From NCBI RefSeq assembly GCF_011682145.1, contig NZ_WHJH01000039.1:1-64000 (forward strand): a stretch of 64,000 nt of DNA, in the 5' to 3' direction. The notes under the pieces were generated by a model that worked only from the letters and a program-made list of their open reading frames with translations, had not been told where the DNA came from and ran no database searches. This document shows, piece by piece, positions 1 through 16,054 of the stretch. The first letter of the stretch is position 1. Each line of letters opens with the position of its first letter. This DNA comes from Massilia mucilaginosa. Its GTDB lineage: Bacteria; Pseudomonadota; Gammaproteobacteria; Burkholderiales; Burkholderiaceae_D. The translations under genes and the position numbers were made by a program.

Positions 1-173
1 AGTTGCCAGCGGACAAAGAAATGGTTATGCCAGGCGATAACGTGTCGATCACCGTCAAGCTGATCAACCCGATCGCGATGGAAGAAGGCCTGCGTTTCGC
101 CATCCGCGAAGGTGGCCGTACCGTTGGTGCAGGTGTTGTTGCAAAGATTCTCAGCGAAGTAGCTGGTAAGTAA
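1..173 (+). CDS. tuf: Elongation factor Tu, C-terminal end (partial)
   Basis: The open frame that enters from the left edge encodes the last 56 residues of EF-Tu and stops at TAA 171-173. It contains the domain III signature of EF-Tu, including [14 protein letters not shown] and the terminal [20 protein letters not shown]-Tu is the cytoplasmic GTPase that brings aminoacyl-tRNA to the ribosome. The start lies outside the window. It sits directly upstream of tRNA-Trp, secE and nusG, a standard proteobacterial order. Confidence 0.97.
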   Translation, partial: LPADKEMVMPGDNVSITVKLINPIAMEEGLRFAIREGGRTVGAGVVAKILSEVAGK

Positions 174-180
174 TTAGTTA

Positions 181-213
181 GGGCGGGCCCGGACATGCGT
201 CCGGTGCCCCGCC
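181..213 (+). terminator. GC-rich hairpin after tuf
   Basis: Just after the tuf stop there is an imperfect inverted repeat (GGCGGGCCCGGAC, then ATGC, then GTCCGGTGCCCCGCC). It can form a strong stem. No T-run follows, so it may be a weak terminator, a 3' end stabiliser or a pause site rather than a canonical intrinsic terminator. Confidence 0.45.
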
Positions 214-224
214 GAAATCAGTCA

Positions 225-254
225 TTGCCATCAGCGGCCGCACGATGGTATAAT
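225..254 (+). promoter_or_regulatory. Sigma-70 promoter for tRNA-Trp/secE/nusG
   Basis: A TTGCCA box at 225-230 is followed after 18 bp by a perfect TATAAT at 249-254. The tRNA begins 26 bp downstream of the -10 box. This is a convincing promoter for tRNA-Trp and probably for secE-nusG, which follow closely. Confidence 0.75.
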
Positions 255-279
255 TTCTGATTCCACTGAAGTTTTACGT

Positions 280-355
280 AGGGACGTAGCTCAATTGGCA
301 GAGCGTCGGTCTCCAAAACCGAAGGTTGGGGGTTCGATGCCCTCCGTCCCTGCCA
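280..355 (+). tRNA. trpT: tRNA-Trp (anticodon CCA)
   Basis: The acceptor stem AGGGACG (280-286) pairs with CGTCCCT (345-351), followed by discriminator G and an encoded CCA tail (353-355). The anticodon stem TCGGT/ACCGA (306-310/318-322) encloses a 7-nt loop with anticodon CCA at 313-315. The T-loop reads GGTTCGATGCC. The total is 76 nt. A tRNA-Trp between tuf and secE is a common beta- and gammaproteobacterial arrangement. Confidence 0.97.
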
Positions 356-389
356 CCGTTCTGGTGCAGGGCACCGAAAGTAAAAACGT

Positions 390-776
390 ATGTCTAATCA
401 ATCCGTGCAAACCGTCAGTACGTCAAACGACAAGTTTAAAGTCGCGCTGGCAGTGGTTGCCGCGATTGCAGGGGTCGTCGGGTTCTTCTACCTGAAAGGC
501 CAAAGTAAACCAGCTTGGATGTGCGCTGTCGCACTCGCGGCTGGTTTAGTTTTTGCCGTCCTGCTTTTGTGGACTTCGTCCAGTGGCCGTGAATTCCTGA
601 GCTTCGCCAAGGAATCGGTTCGCGAGACCAAAAAAGTCGTCTGGCCCGCTCCCAAAGAAGCAATGCAGATCACCGGTATCGTGTTCGCGTTTGTGACCGT
701 CATGGCGCTGTTCCTGTGGGGCACGGATAAGACGATTGAATTTCTGTTGTACGACGTGATCCTGGGTTGGAAATAA
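390..776 (+). CDS. secE: Protein translocase subunit SecE
   Basis: This encodes a 128-residue inner-membrane protein, the SecE subunit of the SecYEG translocon. Two hydrophobic segments lie near residues 17-37 and 43-61, and a third near residues 95-110. The diagnostic cytoplasmic segment [20 protein letters not shown], the most conserved stretch of SecE, precedes the last helix. The three-helix form matches the E. coli protein rather than the short one-helix form. The stop codon is separated by one base from the nusG start, so the two genes are co-transcribed. Confidence 0.96.
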   Translation: MSNQSVQTVSTSNDKFKVALAVVAAIAGVVGFFYLKGQSKPAWMCAVALAAGLVFAVLLLWTSSSGREFLSFAKESVRETKKVVWPAPKEAMQITGIVFAFVTVMALFLWGTDKTIEFLLYDVILGWK

Positions 777-777
777 A

Positions 778-1422
778 ATGAGCGAAAATGTGCAAGATGA
801 TGCGGCCGACGCTTCGGCGGGGGGTGCTGAAGTGCCGGGCGTAGACGTTCCGGCACAAGAGTCTGGCGCAGCCTTGAGCGTGCCAGTCAGCAACAAGCGC
901 TGGTACGTGGTGCATGCTTATTCCGGCATGGAAAAAAGTGTCATGCGTGCCCTGACCGAGCGCGTCGAGCGCGCCGGTATGCAAGATCAGTTCGGCCGCA
1001 TCCTGGTGCCAGTCGAAGAAGTCGTTGAAGTCAAGAATGGCCAGAAATCGGTTACCGAACGTCGTTTCTTCCCAGGCTATGTGCTGGTTGAAATGGAAAT
1101 GACGGACGAAACCTGGCACCTGGTCAAGAACACCAGCAAGGTCACCGGCTTTATTGGCGGTAAGTCGAACAAGCCGACGCCGATTCCCGCGCGCGAAATC
1201 GACAAGATCATGCAGCAGATGCAAGAAGGCATCGAGAAGCCACGTCCAAAAGTGCTGTACGAAGTGGGCGAGCAGGTACGTATCAAGGATGGTCCGTTCA
1301 CCGACTTCAACGGCAACGTCGAAGAAGTCAATTACGAGAAATCCAAAGTGCGCGTCTCGGTCACCATCTTCGGTCGTGCAACGCCAGTCGAACTCGAGTT
1401 CGGCCAGGTCGAGAAAGTCTAA
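778..1422 (+). CDS. nusG: Transcription termination/antitermination factor NusG
   Basis: This encodes NusG, which binds RNA polymerase, Rho and ribosomal protein S10 to control elongation and termination. The conserved NGN domain begins at [16 protein letters not shown] (about residue 40) and includes [12 protein letters not shown] and VTGFIGG. The C-terminal KOW domain contains [22 protein letters not shown] and ends with the usual LEFGQVEKV. At 214 residues it is longer than E. coli NusG (181). The extra length is an acidic, Ala/Gly-rich, probably disordered N-terminal tail of about 38 residues. The ATG lies one base after the secE stop. Confidence 0.96.
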   Translation: MSENVQDDAADASAGGAEVPGVDVPAQESGAALSVPVSNKRWYVVHAYSGMEKSVMRALTERVERAGMQDQFGRILVPVEEVVEVKNGQKSVTERRFFPGYVLVEMEMTDETWHLVKNTSKVTGFIGGKSNKPTPIPAREIDKIMQQMQEGIEKPRPKVLYEVGEQVRIKDGPFTDFNGNVEEVNYEKSKVRVSVTIFGRATPVELEFGQVEKV

Positions 1423-1427
1423 GCGCC

Positions 1428-1466
1428 GTCCCCTTGGGGCGTCCCCTTGGGGCGTCCCCTTGGGGC
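1428..1466. repeat. Three tandem 13-bp units in the nusG-rplK spacer
   Basis: The 13-mer GTCCCCTTGGGGC occurs three times without gaps at 1428-1440, 1441-1453 and 1454-1466. Each unit is a mini-dyad, CCCC-TT-GGGG. A related GCCCTCTCGGGGGC follows. The array sits 5 bp after the nusG stop and before the rplK leader. It could fold in RNA as alternative short hairpins. No T-run follows. Confidence 0.85.
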
Positions 1467-1599
1467 GCCCTCTCGGGGGCGGCAGCGGCAGCAAACGCGT
1501 AATCGAGGCGTCGCGGTAGTCGAGCGGAACTCGGTAAGAGGAGCCCTGCCATGATTGTACCGGCGGGGCGCTACTACTCAATCCAAGATAGGAGCCATC

Positions 1600-2031
1600 A
1601 TGGCAAAGAAAATCATTGGTTTTATCAAGCTGCAAGTGCCAGCTGGTAAAGCAAACCCATCCCCACCGATTGGCCCAGCACTGGGTCAGCGCGGCCTGAA
1701 CATCATGGAATTCTGCAAGGCGTTCAACGCCCAGACCCAGGGTCAAGAGCCAGGTATGCCAATTCCGGTCGTGATCACCGCGTTCGCCGACAAGTCCTTC
1801 ACCTTCGTGATGAAGACGCCTCCAGCGACCTACCTGATCAAGAAATTCGCCGGCATCACCAAAGGTTCGCCAACGCCGCATACCACCAAGGTAGGCAAGC
1901 TGACCCGCGCTCAAGCTGAAGAAATCGCTAAAATCAAACAGCCGGATCTGACCGCTGCCGACATGGATGCCGCAGTGCGCATCATCGCCGGTTCCGCTCG
2001 TTCGATCGGCATCACGGTGGAGGGTCTGTAA
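1600..2031 (+). CDS. rplK: 50S ribosomal protein L11
   Basis: L11 (143 residues) forms the GTPase-associated stalk base on 23S rRNA and is needed for stringent-response sensing. The N-terminal domain shows [34 protein letters not shown], and the C-terminal rRNA-binding domain contains the [11 protein letters not shown] region and ends in [17 protein letters not shown] 1600 is preferred over an in-frame ATG at 1555 because it follows a GGAG site and gives the normal L11 N-terminus ([16 protein letters not shown]). Its stop overlaps the rplA start (TAATG). Confidence 0.97.
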   Translation: MAKKIIGFIKLQVPAGKANPSPPIGPALGQRGLNIMEFCKAFNAQTQGQEPGMPIPVVITAFADKSFTFVMKTPPATYLIKKFAGITKGSPTPHTTKVGKLTRAQAEEIAKIKQPDLTAADMDAAVRIIAGSARSIGITVEGL

Positions 2032-2726
2032 TGGCTAAGCTGTCCAAACGCGTTAAAGCAATCAAAGCCAAAGTCGACCGTAACAAGTCCTATGGTTTCG
2101 ACAATGCAGTCGCTCTGGTGAAAGAATTCGCCACCGCCAAGTTCAATGAGTCGATCGACGTATCGGTTCAGCTGGGCGTGGATCCTAAGAAGTCGGATCA
2201 AGTCGTGCGCGGCTCCGTCGTTCTGCCAGCAGGCACCGGCAAAACCGTTCGCGTTGCAGTATTTGCAACCGGCGACAAAGCCGAGCAAGCGAAAGCTGCC
2301 GGCGCCGACATCGTTGGTATGGAAGATCTGGCTGAGATGGTTAAAGCCGGCAACATGCCTTTCGATATCGTCATCGCTTCGCCAGATACCATGCGTATCG
2401 TTGGTACCCTGGGCCAGATCCTGGGACCACGCGGCCTGATGCCTAACCCGAAAGTCGGCACTGTTACCCCTGACGTCGCTACCGCTGTGAAAAACGCGAA
2501 AGCCGGCCAGGTCCAGTACCGTACCGACAAGGCAGGTATCATCCACGCAACGATCGGCCGTAAATCGTTCGCTGACGCTGACCTGAAAGCCAACCTGGTT
2601 GCGCTGATCGATGCACTGAACAAGGCCAAGCCAACGTCGTCGAAAGGTGTTTACCTGCGTAAGGTTGCACTGTCGTCGACCATGGGCGCCGGCGTTCGCG
2701 TCGACCAGGCTTCGCTGGCAGCTTAA
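2031..2726 (+). CDS. rplA: 50S ribosomal protein L1
   Basis: L1 (231 residues) forms the L1 stalk, binds 23S rRNA and helps release tRNA from the E site. In many bacteria it also represses the rplKA mRNA. Recognisable parts are the N-terminus [16 protein letters not shown], the segment [19 protein letters not shown] and the terminus [21 protein letters not shown]. The start overlaps the rplK stop by one base, so translation is coupled. The length is normal for the family. Confidence 0.97.
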   Translation: MAKLSKRVKAIKAKVDRNKSYGFDNAVALVKEFATAKFNESIDVSVQLGVDPKKSDQVVRGSVVLPAGTGKTVRVAVFATGDKAEQAKAAGADIVGMEDLAEMVKAGNMPFDIVIASPDTMRIVGTLGQILGPRGLMPNPKVGTVTPDVATAVKNAKAGQVQYRTDKAGIIHATIGRKSFADADLKANLVALIDALNKAKPTSSKGVYLRKVALSSTMGAGVRVDQASLAA

Positions 2727-2733
2727 TAACTCG

Positions 2734-2780
2734 TTGGTGCCAGAGCGGACATCGCGCAGCGATGTCCGCTCTGGCACCAA
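2734..2780. repeat. Perfect 22-bp inverted repeat in the rplA-rplJ spacer
   Basis: A 22-bp arm at 2734-2755 (beginning TTGGTGCCAGAGC) is perfectly matched by its reverse complement at 2759-2780, leaving a 3-nt GCA gap. It begins 7 bp after the rplA stop. No T-tract follows, so it is not a textbook terminator. The length and perfection of the arms suggest a mobile palindromic (REP or MITE-like) element inserted into a ribosomal operon spacer. Confidence 0.85.
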
Positions 2781-3038
2781 GAAGATATCAAGAATTAAGT
2801 CCACGGTGCAAACCGTGGCGACTCTTTGGGATGTCCGGACGCAAGTCCGGGCAGACAATCAAAGACCGTTGGGCCCAAGGCAGCATGCAGGCCGGAGGTT
2901 AATACATCACCCAACGCAGATGGTGCACCCGAGCAAGTTTTGTTAGTCCCGCTGCGTGAATTCATCCGCTCAGTTGTACTTCTAAACGTCGGACGCCGTT
3001 GTTCGAACCGATGCAAGGCATTTGCCGCGCATCATTTT
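2781..3038 (+). promoter_or_regulatory. Probable L10 autoregulatory mRNA leader
   Basis: The long spacer upstream of rplJ has the position and structured look of the r-protein L10 leader, where L10-(L12)4 binds to repress rplJL. A GCAA-capped hairpin CCGGAC/GTCCGG lies at 2835-2850. A long-range stem CGTTGGG (2867-2873)/CCCAACG (2910-2916) encloses further structure. Assignment rests on position and folding by eye; a covariance-model match was not tested. Confidence 0.6.
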
Positions 3039-3050
3039 AGGAGGTTGACC

Positions 3051-3593
3051 GTGGGTCTCAATCTGAATGACAAAAAGGCCGTCGTCGCCGAAGTTTCCGC
3101 AAAAGTAGCAACTGCGCAAACGATCGTCGTGGCCGAATATCGTGGCATCCAGGTTGGTCACTTGACGCAACTTCGTGCCAAAGCGCGTACCCAGGGTGTG
3201 TACCTGCGTGTTCTGAAGAACACGCTGGCTCGCAAATCCGTTGAAGGTACGCAGTTTGCTAACCTGGCCGACTCGATGGTCGGTCCGCTGATCTACTCGA
3301 TCTCGGATGATGCCGTTGCAGCAGCTAAAGTCATCGCTGACTTTGCTAAAACCAACGACAAACTGGTTATTACCGCAGGTAACTACGCAGGCAAACAGCT
3401 GGATAAAGCAGCTGTTGTCGCGTTGGCAAGCATTCCTAGCCGTGAAGTTCTCATCTCCCAGATCCTGGGCCTGATGCTGACGCCGGTGTCGAGCTTTGCA
3501 CGTGGTCTGGCTGCCCTGGCAGCGAAAAAAGGCGAAGGCGCCGCTCCTGCAGAAGAAACTGCAGCAGCAGAAGAAGCCCCAGCAGCAGCGTAA
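3051..3593 (+). CDS. rplJ: 50S ribosomal protein L10
   Basis: L10 (180 residues) anchors the L7/L12 dimers to L11-bound rRNA. The start is GTG 3051, chosen because a perfect AGGAGG site lies at 3039-3044, six bases upstream, and it gives the typical N-terminus [19 protein letters not shown]. The frame is open further upstream, but that stretch falls in the leader. The C-terminal tail, rich in Ala and Glu, carries the L7/L12-binding helix. The GTG start suits a gene under translational autocontrol. Confidence 0.96.
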   Translation: MGLNLNDKKAVVAEVSAKVATAQTIVVAEYRGIQVGHLTQLRAKARTQGVYLRVLKNTLARKSVEGTQFANLADSMVGPLIYSISDDAVAAAKVIADFAKTNDKLVITAGNYAGKQLDKAAVVALASIPSREVLISQILGLMLTPVSSFARGLAALAAKKGEGAAPAEETAAAEEAPAAA

Positions 3594-3702
3594 TCGTTCG
3601 CGATTACCCTTGCACTTTTTTAGTCAATACCAATCTATACAACGTATTAGAGGACATCGCCGCCAAGCGGCCCTGTCCTCAACAAAATAAATGGAGTTTC
3701 AA

Positions 3703-4077
3703 ATGGCAATCAGCAAAGACGACATCCTGGCAGCAGTTGGCGAAATGTCCGTAATGGACCTGAACGACCTGGTCAAGGCATTCGAAGAAAAATTCGGCGT
3801 ATCGGCAGCTGCAGTCGCAGTTGGCGGCGGCGCTGGTGCGGGTCCTGCAGCTGTTGTTGAAGAGCAGACCGAATTCAACCTGGTTCTGGCTGATTTCGGC
3901 GCGAACAAAGTTGGCGTCATTAAAGCAGTTCGCGAAATCACCGGCCTGGGCTTGAAAGAAGCTAAAGACCTGGTCGATGGCGCACCAAAAACCGTTAAAG
4001 AAGCGATCTCGAAAGCTGACGCTGAAGCCGGCAAGAAAAAGCTGGAAGATGCTGGCGCGAAAGCCGAAATCAAGTAA
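3703..4077 (+). CDS. rplL: 50S ribosomal protein L7/L12
   Basis: This is the multimeric stalk protein (124 residues) that recruits translational GTPases. It has the N-terminal dimerisation domain ([34 protein letters not shown]), an Ala/Gly-rich hinge, and the C-terminal domain [35 protein letters not shown] 3703 is used because it matches the family N-terminus and follows GGAG (3693-3696). An ATG four codons upstream overlaps that site. Confidence 0.97.
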   Translation: MAISKDDILAAVGEMSVMDLNDLVKAFEEKFGVSAAAVAVGGGAGAGPAAVVEEQTEFNLVLADFGANKVGVIKAVREITGLGLKEAKDLVDGAPKTVKEAISKADAEAGKKKLEDAGAKAEIK

Positions 4078-4132
4078 TAGCAATAAAGCCTTATTTGGCG
4101 TTCAGTTCTGCGCCGGAGTCAAAGCTTGCGGT

Positions 4133-4152
4133 CCTCTCCCGAAAGGGGGAGG
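4133..4152 (+). promoter_or_regulatory. GAAA-capped hairpin in the rplL-rpoB spacer
   Basis: CCTCTCCC (4133-4140) pairs with GGGGGAGG (4145-4152) around a GAAA tetraloop. A loosely T-containing stretch follows but no clean T-run. In E. coli the equivalent spacer holds an attenuator and an RNase III site that set the ribosomal protein to polymerase ratio. This hairpin is a candidate for the same job, inferred from position. Confidence 0.5.
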
Positions 4153-4331
4153 ATGCGGCTTTGGCTCTTTTGTCGTCCCTGTCGTATAAGTAACGCTTAA
4201 GCAGCACCCAGTAGTATTCGTATTATCTTCTTATCACCTGGCATAAAGTTCGAGACTTGAGGCCTTTCTAGTGCGCGCCCGGCCCTGGAAATTCCTGAAT
4301 TCTCATCCTTTCTGTCACTCACGGAGTGTCC

Positions 4332-8438
<4,107 letters not shown>

Positions 8439-8446
8439 TACTGCCA

Positions 8447-8543
8447 CCTCGTCGTTCCCGCGCAGGGCTAGGCGCCCCCGCGGGAGCCCATAGCACCTCG
8501 GATCTGCCGTGCTATGGACCCCCGCCTTCGCGGGGGCGACGGC
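8447..8543. repeat. Composite palindromic repeat between rpoB and rpoC
   Basis: Most of the spacer is a GC-rich double dyad. CCATAGCAC (8488-8496) pairs with GTGCTATGG (8509-8517), and CCCCCGC (8519-8525) pairs with GCGGGGG (8530-8536) around CTTC. The left flank CCTCGTCGTTCCCGC recurs near 29136-29150. The recurrence and structure suggest a dispersed REP-like element rather than a gene-specific signal. Confidence 0.75.
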
Positions 8544-8593
8544 GCAACGCATTGGTGGATGTAATATAGAAGTTCCATCACCTGGAGTGATAC

Positions 8594-12829
<4,236 letters not shown>

Positions 12830-12850
12830 TCTAGCTTAGACGCACACGAA

Positions 12851-12887
12851 AACGGCACCGAGGAGAAATCCCGGTGCCGTTTTTTTA
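12851..12887 (+). terminator. Intrinsic terminator of the rpoBC operon
   Basis: AACGGCACCG (12851-12860) pairs with CGGTGCCGTT (12872-12881) across an 11-nt loop. A T-run begins at the base of the stem and continues to 12886. This is a clear Rho-independent terminator 22 bp after the rpoC stop. Confidence 0.95.
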
Positions 12888-13083
12888 TGCCCATCGGCAG
12901 TTCATTCCAGTCAGTCGATTGCAAGCATCCGACCGTCCCACCTTTCAGCACAATCTATTTCCGGTAATCTGAGCAAATGGCAGAAGCGAATCGATCTGAC
13001 TGTTGGGACAGAGCGGGGGAGCGGAAACGGTGGAAGTGCTTCCTCACAGACCAGCAATGATGCGCTGGTTCAAGCGAGACGGG

Positions 13084-13383
13084 TCATTCATAGATTTTGC
13101 CCATCCACAAAATCTGCGCCATGCGGCACCATGGATTTTGCGGGACGCTATAAAATTGCAAACCATCGGCTGACGCATCCGCCCAGGAATGTGCCGCGTC
13201 GAGGAAGTCGCCAATGGTATGGTTCTCCCAGCCATTGGCGCCCGGTCCGTAGGGGGAACTTGGCTGTTCCTTTTCTTTGCGCCGCTCATCCACCCAGTCT
13301 GCGCGAAGGGCTTCCAGAAAAGCCAGAAAGGATGGCTCGTCATGGACTTCGTCGGCCATCGTCGACAGTGCGATCTTCATCAT
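13084..13383 (-). CDS. DUF7660-like small protein
   Basis: This encodes a small soluble acidic protein of 99 residues. The pattern matches my memory of the DUF7660 family: an N-terminal helix (EPSFLAFLEALRADW), then GWENHTIGDFLDAAHSWADAS, then PQNPWCRMAQILWMGKIYE at the C-terminus. No function is established for the family, and no catalytic motif is visible. The start overlaps the stop of the upstream gene (ATGA, 13380-13383), so the two are a coupled pair. The 254-bp gap between it and rpoC otherwise holds only the rpoC terminator. Confidence 0.7.
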   Translation of the reverse strand: MMKIALSTMADEVHDEPSFLAFLEALRADWVDERRKEKEQPSSPYGPGANGWENHTIGDFLDAAHSWADASADGLQFYSVPQNPWCRMAQILWMGKIYE

Positions 13384-14183
13384 CTCATCCCTTTCCGTGC
13401 GCTGGCTCCCGGCCGCTTGCCGTCCATTGTATCCGGCTGCGCGTGGCGGCCCTCAACAACGCGGCATCGCGCGGACAGCGCCGCTTCGACTGCCTCCAGC
13501 CCCACGTCTTCCGCGATCCGGCAGGCTTGCATGCCTGCGGACATGCGGTCATCCTGGCAGGAAAAATCGCGGAAGCGCAGGCGCGTGTGCTTTCCGAAAT
13601 AGGCGAACTGGATCACCGGCCGCCTGGCCAGCCAGGCAATCAGGGGCCAGTCGAAATCGGCAAACGCTTGCGCCACGTTGGGTGCCACGATATGGTCCTG
13701 CTCCCAGGCCAGAAAAGCGTCGAACAACTGTTCGCGCTTGTGGCGGGGATATCCGGTACCGGCCGCGAACGAGGCATGGCAGTCGGCCAGCAAGTCGGCG
13801 AAATGCGCGCCGATCACCGGGCGGATGATCTCGTTGGCGCCATATTGCCGCGTGTAGTTGAAGATGGCGTACGATTCGGCGCAGACTTGGCGGTTAATGC
13901 TGCGGAAACGGTCCGCGAACACGGCAACGGCATCGAGCTTCTGCTTGCGCCTGCCGCGAATGCACAGCGACGGCAAGGAAGCGATGCGCGCACCGAGCTT
14001 TCCCAATTTGAAATACCCGGTCGCCCACAAGGACCCGTGTGCCGCGATCAAGGCAAAGACATGGCGTTTGCCGGACTCGAGGTAAATGCGGTGATACAGC
14101 CTGATGCGCTTATGCAAATCGTGCACCTCTCCCGCCAGCACATAACCTTCGCTCCTCAACCTCTCGTATGCCGCTGCTGTCAT
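13380..14183 (-). CDS. Hypothetical protein, unrecognised family
   Basis: This encodes a protein of 267 residues from the ATG at 14183, which follows GAGG; an in-frame ATG at 14219 lacks a visible ribosome site. It is basic and helical with no signal peptide or clear membrane segment. Aromatic and charged stretches such as LYHRIYLESGKRHVFALIAAHGS and AYFGKHTRLRFRDFSCQDDRM are visible, but I do not recognise the family. It overlaps the DUF7660-like gene downstream by four bases, so the two probably act together. It is transcribed away from the following gene at 14596. Confidence 0.65.
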   Translation of the reverse strand: MTAAAYERLRSEGYVLAGEVHDLHKRIRLYHRIYLESGKRHVFALIAAHGSLWATGYFKLGKLGARIASLPSLCIRGRRKQKLDAVAVFADRFRSINRQVCAESYAIFNYTRQYGANEIIRPVIGAHFADLLADCHASFAAGTGYPRHKREQLFDAFLAWEQDHIVAPNVAQAFADFDWPLIAWLARRPVIQFAYFGKHTRLRFRDFSCQDDRMSAGMQACRIAEDVGLEAVEAALSARCRVVEGRHAQPDTMDGKRPGASARKGMR

Positions 14184-14219
14184 CCTGTCCTCGCCTGCTG
14201 ATAAGTTTTCCGTACTCAT

Positions 14220-14595
14220 CTATACGCAAGCGCCGTGCCACTTCTGCGAATTTTCCAAGTGATTGATTGTTAAGGGATTGCTGACTGCGCATTCACTGCG
14301 CCTGTCAACCTCGTGTACACCAAACGACGTGTGGCTATCAACGACGCTTACATCGGATCTGGCCGGCTACCAGCGCGATTGCAGCCGCGACGAGGAAGAT
14401 CCGGCCGGCATGGACCGCAGCCTGGACCAGCTCTCTGGCGCCGAGATAGTTCATCGTCGTCCGTAACGATGAGCACTGGTCGCAGATCAATCATGGTTGC
14501 ATTGAGCAGCGGCTGAATGTTAAGGTGCATTATTGTTCCAATAACATTGAAAAGCCGACATTCTGCTTTCATGTGTCAATTCCAGGAATCACAAC
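14220..14595. other. Intergenic region, no firm gene
   Basis: This is the divergent promoter region between two hypothetical genes. A 38-codon minus-strand frame at 14338-14454 (starting MNYLGARELVQ and containing a hydrophobic stretch IFLVAAAIALVAG) could be a small membrane peptide or a decayed gene, but only a weak GGA precedes it. The stretch 14520-14600 is A/T-richer than its surroundings and likely holds the promoter of the 14596 gene. Nothing else is supported. Confidence 0.4.
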
Positions 14596-15141
14596 ATGTA
14601 TGAGCTCGTGCAGCATCAGAAAGAACGTAATCTTGTCTCGGTTTCCCGCAGCGGCATCGATAATTACTCAATAGAAGCATTTGTCCTGGGCGTATCCGAC
14701 GAGCTAGTATTGCTTCAATACGTCTACGACTTCAATCTTGATGGCTTGATGGTCCTCAGAATCGCTGACATTACTGAGGTCAGGTGCTCCGATACATGTA
14801 AATTCCAGCGCGAGCTGCTCGAGCACGAAGGATTGATCCAGCAAATTCCATTCGATATGAGCCTTGATTTGCGTAACTGGAAAACGCTGCTCGCGCAGTT
14901 GTCTACCATGTATCCGTTGATGATTCTGGAATGCGAAAAACTGGATGATCCGGACTATATCATCGGCCAAGTTGAAGAGGTCCGCACAACGGCAGTCGCG
15001 ATGCAGTGGTTTTCCGGCACCGGCCGCTGGGACGACGAATTGGCAAGCCTGGCGTTAGAGGACATCACCTCGTGCCAGGTCGGGACGAATTACATCTCAT
15101 TCTATCAACGCTATTTCGAGCGCACCGCGCACCGACCATGA
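14596..15141 (+). CDS. Hypothetical protein with apparent two-fold repeat
   Basis: This encodes a soluble protein of 181 residues with no signal peptide. The two halves look like copies of one small beta-rich module. Residues about 27-75 read GVSDELVLLQYVYDF...LRIADITEV...FQRELLE. Residues about 124-176 read GQVEEVRTTAVAMQWF...LALEDITSCQ...FYQRYFE. The shared pattern is a G-x-V turn, a hydrophobic strand, L-x-DIT, and a terminal aromatic segment, reminiscent of Sm-like folds (my inference). AGGA lies upstream of the ATG. The stop overlaps the start of the next gene (ATGA), suggesting a small operon with the two membrane proteins. Confidence 0.75.
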   Translation: MYELVQHQKERNLVSVSRSGIDNYSIEAFVLGVSDELVLLQYVYDFNLDGLMVLRIADITEVRCSDTCKFQRELLEHEGLIQQIPFDMSLDLRNWKTLLAQLSTMYPLMILECEKLDDPDYIIGQVEEVRTTAVAMQWFSGTGRWDDELASLALEDITSCQVGTNYISFYQRYFERTAHRP

Positions 15142-15560
15142 CCGCGTACCGCTTTCGCCTGCTTCTGTGCCTGTACATCATCCTCTCTGTCGCGGCAATC
15201 GTGGCGGCCTGGTACTCCTCCTACCTCATCTCGCCTGCGATGCAGGCGGCATCGGAAGCCGAGCCAGTCGCCTGGGACGTCGCCAATCTGGCACTGTCCA
15301 TGTCGATAATTGTTCCTTTAGCCATCGGTTCCCTGGCCGGACTGGCCGGCATGTTCCTGTTCAAAGCGTGGGCGCGTACCTTCTCGCTCGTGTTCACGGT
15401 GGCCGGCATGGTCATGCTGCCCTTCATGGGAACGTCGGTCCTGTCGTGGCTCGACTACATGCTGGTGGACATGGCCGCAATGGTCTGGGGCGCCATTTTG
15501 GCACTGGCCTATTTTTCGCCTGTCAGCAGCCTGTTTTCCGCCGCGCGGCCATCGGCCTGA
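15138..15560 (+). CDS. Small integral membrane protein
   Basis: This encodes a membrane protein of 140 residues from ATG 15138, which overlaps the upstream stop codon. It shows about four hydrophobic helices: LLLCLYIILSVAAIVAAWYS, ALSMSIIVPLAIGSLAGLAG, FSLVFTVAGMVMLPF and the C-terminal VDMAAMVWGAILALAYF. No family motif is recognised. Its overall plan resembles the next gene, and both may be relatives of small DUF-type membrane proteins. Confidence 0.7.
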   Translation: MTAYRFRLLLCLYIILSVAAIVAAWYSSYLISPAMQAASEAEPVAWDVANLALSMSIIVPLAIGSLAGLAGMFLFKAWARTFSLVFTVAGMVMLPFMGTSVLSWLDYMLVDMAAMVWGAILALAYFSPVSSLFSAARPSA

Positions 15561-15604
15561 GCCGTGCCCGTTCGCCCATCTTTCTTAGACCTCCGGTGCC
15601 CTCC

Positions 15605-16009
15605 ATGCCACTTCAAATGCCGCTGTATGCCCGGCTTGCCCAATACTTTCTGTTCGCGGTCCTGGCGTATCTGGCTGTCTGGTCGGGATGGACCTTCCTG
15701 GCCGATACACACAATGTGATGATGCTGGTTTTCTTCATCTGGCTGTGCGCCACCATCGTCGGCCTGTACCGGCGCGTGGCGTGGGGCCGTTTCTACGTCT
15801 CCTGCCTCAGCGTGATGGCGGCACTGCTATTGTCACTGTCGGCCATTCCGCTTTACGAACCGCCGGTGCGGGACACCATTCTTCACCAGATGCTCATGTT
15901 GCCGTTGTGGGGAGCGTGGCTGTGCCTCGTCACCCTGGCGATACTCATTCTGACGCCCGCATTCCTGATCGGCATACGCAAAGACTGGTTCCGCAGCGCG
16001 TGGTGGTAA
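15605..16009 (+). CDS. Small integral membrane protein
   Basis: This encodes a hydrophobic protein of 134 residues with about four membrane segments: QYFLFAVLAYLAVWSGWTFL, VMMLVFFIWLCATIVGLY, FYVSCLSVMAALLLSLSAI and LPLWGAWLCLVTLAILILTP. The layout parallels the preceding gene, so they may be diverged duplicates. ATG 15605 is the first start after the upstream gene; a second ATG three codons later is possible. The function is unknown. Confidence 0.65.
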   Translation: MPLQMPLYARLAQYFLFAVLAYLAVWSGWTFLADTHNVMMLVFFIWLCATIVGLYRRVAWGRFYVSCLSVMAALLLSLSAIPLYEPPVRDTILHQMLMLPLWGAWLCLVTLAILILTPAFLIGIRKDWFRSAWW

Positions 16010-16054
16010 GGCACCCGGTACGACAATTCCCCACAATGAATGAACGAGACAACC

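Noticed and set aside
1555-1599. Upstream start for rplK
   Set aside because: It adds 15 residues not seen in L11 and lacks a ribosome site; ATG 1600 has GGAG and the family N-terminus.
14338-14454. 38-codon small membrane peptide on the minus strand
   Set aside because: Only a weak ribosome site and no family evidence; noted under the intergenic region but not called a gene.
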